DNA of 64,000 nt from Chelydra serpentina (Eukaryota > Chordata > Testudines > Chelydridae): NCBI GenBank assembly GCA_037349315.1, contig JBAIAC010000021.1, forward strand, positions 434,001 through 498,000, written 5' to 3'. Below are positions 60,559 to 64,000 of the stretch, in pieces. The translations under genes were made by a program, and so were the position numbers. Each line of letters begins with the position of its first letter. Position 1 is the first letter of the stretch. The notes beneath the pieces are model-generated. The model did no database searches and was not told where the DNA came from. It was given only the letters and a program-made list of their open reading frames with translations.

Positions 60559-62920
60559 GCCTGTGACCCAAGGGGGCCGCCCCGGTGGTAGAGATCAGGG
60601 ACGCACCGTGAGCCGGAGATGGGACACTACCATTGCTGCGTTAGATAGCCTCGGCTTTCTGCTGCCATGCGATAGCGCCAGGACTGGGCCCTCTGCTGCA
60701 GTGGGATCCTGCTAAGGGTTCTGCAAAGCACCAGGGAAAGTCACTGGCTGGCGTGACAGGGAGGTGCAAGAGCCGAGAATCGGGAGGGAGCGTTTATTGC
60801 TGCAGTCAGCAAAACGTGCTGTGATTGGTTAAGGATAATGGGATGGGGCTGCCACCACTTCTTGGCCTCTAAAAGACTGTCAGACACGCTTAAAAAGAAA
60901 CTGTACAGCTCAAAGGAAAGGGAATAAGGGGGACTGTAAATATAAACGCCTTACTTAAGACTTTACTTTTCACAGCCTTCACTGTTTTTCCTTCTTTTTG
61001 TGTCTTTAATACAAGGATAAAGAGATTTGGTAGTTGTTGCCATGGGATTAAGTCAGCAGTAATTTGACATGAAACCCCAGACCACTTTCAACTCTTTAGT
61101 GTTGAATCAGGGATTTAATCTTACCCCTTGTTGGACCTGGGGCCACCCTTCTCAGCACAACAAGGGCCCTGAACGAAATTGGGATCACTAGACACTACTG
61201 GAATAAAGTGTACGGAAGGATTCGTAGACTGTAAGGGACCATTAGATCATCTCCTCTGATCTCCTGTATAACACAGGCCGTACGACTTTCCTGAATTAAT
61301 CCCTGTTTGAACTAGAACAGATCTTTTAGAAAAATATCCAATCTTGATTTTAAAATTGCCAGGAATAGGGAATTCTCCCCAGTCCTTGTTCCACTGGTTA
61401 ATTCCCCTCACCATTAAAAATTTGCAAGGCACTGATGCCTTGGGAAAACTGATTATTTTAATCACTAATAATCCCAGGAAATCCAGAGTTAAGAGTCTTG
61501 GAGAAATATTGGCACTTCCCGATCTTGTGCATATTCATTGCAACAGGGCATCTCATCCCAGAGAAGGGAGAAAATGCTCCCTCTCTATGAATTTCCTGTC
61601 TTTGGGATCTGATCACCAATGAGTGTCTGTTCTGATGATGTAATCCTTTGGGGTGGAGCATCTCTGGATAAAAATGCCTTTGCCTTTCTTGGACAGTTGC
61701 AACCGAGCTCAGTGGAATTATTTCTGTTAAATAAACACAGTCTTTGATATCATTAAATATTAGGAGGCAGATGTATAGCACGATCCAAAGGCTGGGAGCT
61801 GAGAGGAGGTGAATTCAAACAGGAAATAAGGCTCTGATTTTTAACAGTCAAGGTGATTAACCATAATTTATCTGGAATGTGATGGATTCTTTTATCACTT
61901 GAAATCAAGATTGGACATTTCCCTTCCAAAGATTTAGATCCACCAGCAGTTATGAGATGGATGCAGGAGCTGCTAGGAGAAATTTTCTGGCCTGTGTTAG
62001 CAGGTCAGATTAAGATGATCATAATGGCCCTTTCTTGCCTTAAAATGTATTAATCTATTATTACTCCACACACAGTAAACGCACCTGCGTGTGGGATCTG
62101 ACATGGCTGAACTGGCCTAAATTAGAAGAGATTCTTCGCGACCTCGTATCTTTTGCCACATTTGAGCAAAGTGAGTCTAAAACACAACAGATCAGAATCC
62201 ACACTCACACCTGTGGGAGCATTTTAGATTCGCTTTGCAACAGAAATAGTTGCAACACAATGTGCAGAGCAGGAGGGATTCGTGCCGGCTGTATGCTTTC
62301 CTTTTTGCATTTCACGCAGGTGAGGCAATGAATCGGGTCTAGTCAATTTCATTTTTGTTTCTAATCCATTTCACTTCCAGCCTCTGCCATAATGCTGCAA
62401 TCTCTGGGTTGCAAACAATGCAAGTTTAACAAAGCTTCCCCGCTTACTTATCAGCAGGATTTGATCCTAGACTCTTAAAGTCCACAGCATGGGGCTCTAC
62501 TGCTTGAGATAAAGGAGTATTATCATGCAGCTGTAGAAGGCTGTTATCTTCCATGTGGACCAGCCACAAGAGGCAGAGAAAACTAGAAAAGGTGCATTTT
62601 CTGATTGAAAAAACAAACAGGCATTAAACAAAAATCCCCCGCCCTGTGTTTCTATAACCTCAGACATTATTAAAACCAGGTCATTTTTTCCAAGATCTCA
62701 TTTGCTTTTTATTATTATTCCTGCCACTTTGGTTTTAGATGGTGTTTTGCTCATCCCGGGCCAAGGAAAATGGAGGGTCAGTTTCATTGCTGCGGGTTCA
62801 GATTTTCCAAAGAGAGGTCACCCCTATTGAGGGATGTAGATGAAGCGGCCACAGGGCCAAGGCCTCTCTGGGTGGGGAGGGAACTCCACAATGGGCTCAC
62901 CAGGGTGGGGGAAGAATGGT
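60559..62920. other. 3' flank and repeat relics, no gene
   Basis: Includes a minus-strand CR1 tail at 61215-61420 (CCAGGAATAGGGAATTCTCC on the plus strand) and a plus-strand CR1 end near 61985-62060. I see no coding exon. Confidence 0.45.
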
Positions 62921-62924
62921 CCAA

Positions 62925-63115
62925 TGGAAGGGTAATAGTCTGGGCGTTGGGAGATCTGGGTTCAGTTCTCTGTCCCACCCCAGGCTTCCTGTGTGGCCTT
63001 AGGGAAAAAGCAGTTAGTCTCTCTGGACCTCAGTTCTCCCTTACTGAAATGGGAATAGCAGCACTTCCCTATGTGTTATGTGGTGCTCAGATTACCATAT
63101 TGATGGGGCCTTTAA
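62925..63115 (+). mobile_element. MIR-like SINE
   Basis: GGGAGATCTGGGTTCAGTTC, CTTCCTGTGTGGCCTTAGGG and GAAATGGGAATAGCAGCACT are the MIR core phrases in order. Confidence 0.8.
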
Positions 63116-63498
63116 AACACCTAAGGCTGCGGACTGGATGCATTTGCAAATCGGAGTATCTCTCTTGAATATCTGCCTTTCTTCCCAAGAGGACCCTATC
63201 AACACACGGACTGATTTTTTTCCGTTGAAAAAAGTTCCATGCAATGTCTTTCCTTTTTGGTGGTTGTTGTCCTCCTCAGGATCAAAATAATGAATATTTT
63301 CTTACCACCTCTGCTAGTCCTCTGCTTCCTCTTTCTCTGCCAGCTTGCTCTCTACTTACATCTTGTCTCAGTGTCTCGCTCTGTCTGCACCTGTCTCTCT
63401 TCGCTGCATCTATTCCCTGATTTCAAAGTGCTCAGTGTCACAGGCATGCTATACCACCGCTGCTCCCTAGGGGAGCATTTCAGAGTCTGTTTTCCTGT

Positions 63499-63655
63499 TT
63501 CTGAGTAGCAGCCCTGTTGGTCTGTGTCAGCAAAAAGAACAGGAGTACTTGTGGCACCTTAGAGACTAACACATTTATTTCAGCATAAGCTTTCGTGGGC
63601 TACAGTCCGCTTCGTCGGATGCATAGAATGGAGCATACAGTAAGAAGATATTCAT
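63499..63655 (+). repeat. Turtle interspersed repeat copy (near full 5' half)
   Basis: GAGTAGCAGCCCTGTTGGTC, AGGAGTACTTGTGGCACC, TTAGAGACTAACACATTTAT, AAGCTTTCGTGGGCTACAG and CGGATGCATAGAATGGAG in order. The best-preserved copy in the window. Confidence 0.75.
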
Positions 63656-64000
63656 ACATTCAGAGAAACATGATAAGGTGGAATTACCCATACCAACTGT
63701 TGAATCTGTATCTTACTGCATTGCAAATGAAAGGGATGGTGGTGAGAGAAAGAGGGAGAGATTGTAGCCCTTTGCTGGAAGGAATGAGATCCAGTGTGTG
63801 TGTGTGTGTGTACACACTACCATCTACTGTATGCAATCAGAACTATTCATCCATGTGTCATACATCTCATACTGTTCACAACTAATGGAAACTCACTTCT
63901 CACTCCAGTGATGATTTTTGAACAGAGATTTCTAACACCTGCCCTGAAGTTCCCAGTGGCCGTGGAGATAAAAGCAGTAAAGCGTGGGAGGATTTTTCCC

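Overview
The window is vertebrate nuclear DNA, most likely from a cryptodiran turtle. The main evidence is seven near full-length copies of a tRNA-derived SINE whose 3' tail matches the CR1 LINE (the Cry I / tortoise Pol III SINE type), together with many CR1 fragments, hAT-type MITEs and MIR-like SINEs. Genes are spliced and introns are full of minisatellites. There is no prokaryotic content.

Layout. 1-10 kb: mostly interspersed repeats, one candidate minus-strand exon coding a 9-residue repeat (3377-3713), and an orphan octamer/CCAAT/TATA promoter at 8.3 kb. 10.3-18.0 kb: a complete, apparently young Ty3/gypsy-class LTR retrotransposon with a 5-bp target duplication, long LTRs in which I saw no difference, and one 1647-codon polyprotein. 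Its domain order is gag, protease, integrase, reverse transcriptase, RNase H (Gmr1-like), and the reading frame continues about 600 bp into the 3' LTR. 18-22 kb: repeats. 21.9-33.3 kb: a complete TRIM72 (MG53) gene in six coding exons with a MEF2/TATA promoter and a non-coding first exon. 35.9-40.6 kb: an interferon-type promoter and a pyrin-domain gene. In human 16p11.2, TRIM72 sits beside PYDC1 and PYCARD, so the neighbourhood is conserved, but no CARD exon is visible here. A duplicated 1.4-1.8 kb block brackets the pyrin gene. 42.9-45.7 kb: a decayed, truncated relative of the gypsy element on the minus strand, again with protease next to integrase. 46-56.8 kb: CR1, SINE and LTR relics, a broken SPRY fragment, a 13-copy 52-bp minisatellite and an inverted relic of a KRAB-linker exon. 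57.2-60.6 kb: a KRAB gene whose zinc-finger exon has decayed to less than one finger. 60.6-64 kb: repeats only.

The host genes fit a membrane-repair (TRIM72) and innate-immunity (pyrin-domain) neighbourhood. The transposon content links to the KRAB gene in a general way: KRAB proteins commonly silence retroelements, and the SCAN domain found in many zinc-finger proteins descends from a Gmr1-like capsid. Exon boundaries are inferred from splice signals, reading frame and family exon sizes; no transcript data were available.
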